The position numbers and the translations under genes are program-made. The notes under the pieces were generated by a model. It did no database searches and was not told the origin of the DNA. It was given only the letters and a program-made list of their open reading frames with translations. 14,534 nucleotides of DNA from Hydrogenothermus sp. (GTDB lineage Bacteria; Aquificota; Aquificia; Aquificales; Hydrogenothermaceae): the NCBI GenBank assembly GCA_003978675.1, contig QNYP01000084.1, forward strand, positions 1-14,534. Reading direction: 5' to 3'. This document shows positions 14,305 to 14,534 of this stretch, piece after piece. The stretch's first letter is position 1; each line of letters begins with the position of its first letter.

Positions 14305-14534
14305 TGTTTCCCTTTTACAAATTTAACTTCTATAAGTTCATTTGGTTCAAAGTTTGCTTCTTCAGGGATTAACTTTTTATCCTTCATGACTTTTAATAGT
14401 TTCAATATTACATCTTTTAAGTTATTTTGCATTATGTTTAAATTTTCATCTCTATCAGGTAAAATTAAGCCCTCATACAGCTTTTTTGCATCTTTAATTG
14501 AGATTTTTTCTCTTTCAGATACTATCTTTAATGC
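14301..14534 (-). CDS. C-terminal fragment of an unassigned protein, tentatively a periplasmic ABC-type substrate-binding protein
   Basis: An open frame entering from the right edge, giving 77 visible residues on the minus strand and ending at TGA 14301-14303, which shares bases with the ATG of the GGDEF-EAL gene. The visible part is helical and charged, with LKIVSEREKISIKDAKKLYEGLIL near the start, a run LKDVILKLLKVMKDKKLIP, and an end of PNELIEVKFVKGK. That pattern (helix, then xxIP, then ELI..xFV) recalls the C-termini of NMT1/ThiY/SsuA-type periplasmic binding proteins. The signal peptide and ligand-binding lobes lie outside the window, so this is only a suggestion. If correct, it would sense a small molecule for the membrane protein encoded next. 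Otherwise it is simply a co-translated partner of unknown function. That it is a coding region is much surer than its identity. Confidence 0.7.
   Translation of the reverse strand, partial: ALKIVSEREKISIKDAKKLYEGLILPDRDENLNIMQNNLKDVILKLLKVMKDKKLIPEEANFEPNELIEVKFVKGKQ

Noticed and set aside
1..14534. CRISPR arrays, insertion sequences, phage genes, toxin-antitoxin or defence systems
   Set aside because: Both strands were read for spaced repeats, terminal inverted repeats and recognisable proteins; none was found. The window is core genome with short gaps.

Overview
The window looks like a chromosomal segment of a thermophilic, AT-rich bacterium of the Aquificota, most likely the Sulfurihydrogenibium/Hydrogenothermaceae side. 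This is recognition plus inference, not a database result. Three things point there. Protein-coding DNA is very AT-rich while the single tRNA has almost entirely G-C stems, as expected of a thermophile. FtsH carries a GDPGVGKT Walker A, a TTGAENDL zinc-ligand segment and a KETITCEEF C-terminal segment that recall Aquifex FtsH. Gene content is compact housekeeping with many overlapping genes. No insertion sequence, phage gene, CRISPR array or convincing intrinsic terminator was seen, and no gap exceeds about 150 bases.

Region 1 (1-6329, all +) is a tightly packed run: the 3' part of a DUF177/YceD protein, lysS, an ADP-ribosylglycohydrolase-family protein with altered metal motifs, hfq, a 59-residue UPF0434/Trm112-like zinc-ribbon protein, a family 5 ABC-type substrate-binding protein with an uncleaved-looking anchor, and thiL. 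Most junctions are overlaps or gaps of a few bases. Region 2 (6330-7437) is moaA behind a short gap with a possible promoter and a small palindrome. clpS (7434-7712) lies on the minus strand, tail-to-tail with moaA and sharing 4 bases with it.

Region 3 (7713-12268, +) starts at a good sigma70-type promoter and runs rpsT, a tRNA with anticodon CAU, tilS, ftsH, tatD. The tRNA sits inside the transcription unit: its encoded CCA ends 6 bases before the tilS ATG and no Shine-Dalgarno is visible. TilS modifies tRNA-Ile(CAU) and must avoid tRNA-Met(CAU), so finding a CAU tRNA here is the most striking feature of the window.

Region 4 (12253-14534, minus) holds a membrane-bound GGDEF-EAL cyclic-di-GMP enzyme whose 3' end overlaps that of tatD by 16 bases. 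Its ATG overlaps (ATGA) the stop of an upstream gene running off the window, tentatively a periplasmic binding protein. That pair resembles a sensor and its cyclic-di-GMP output.

Most of the window is ordinary core genome for translation, RNA handling, cofactor synthesis and proteolysis. The unusual parts are gene arrangement (tRNA/tilS, binding protein/GGDEF-EAL, convergent 3' overlaps) and protein variants (extended LysRS, altered ADP-ribosylglycohydrolase, altered ClpS pocket).
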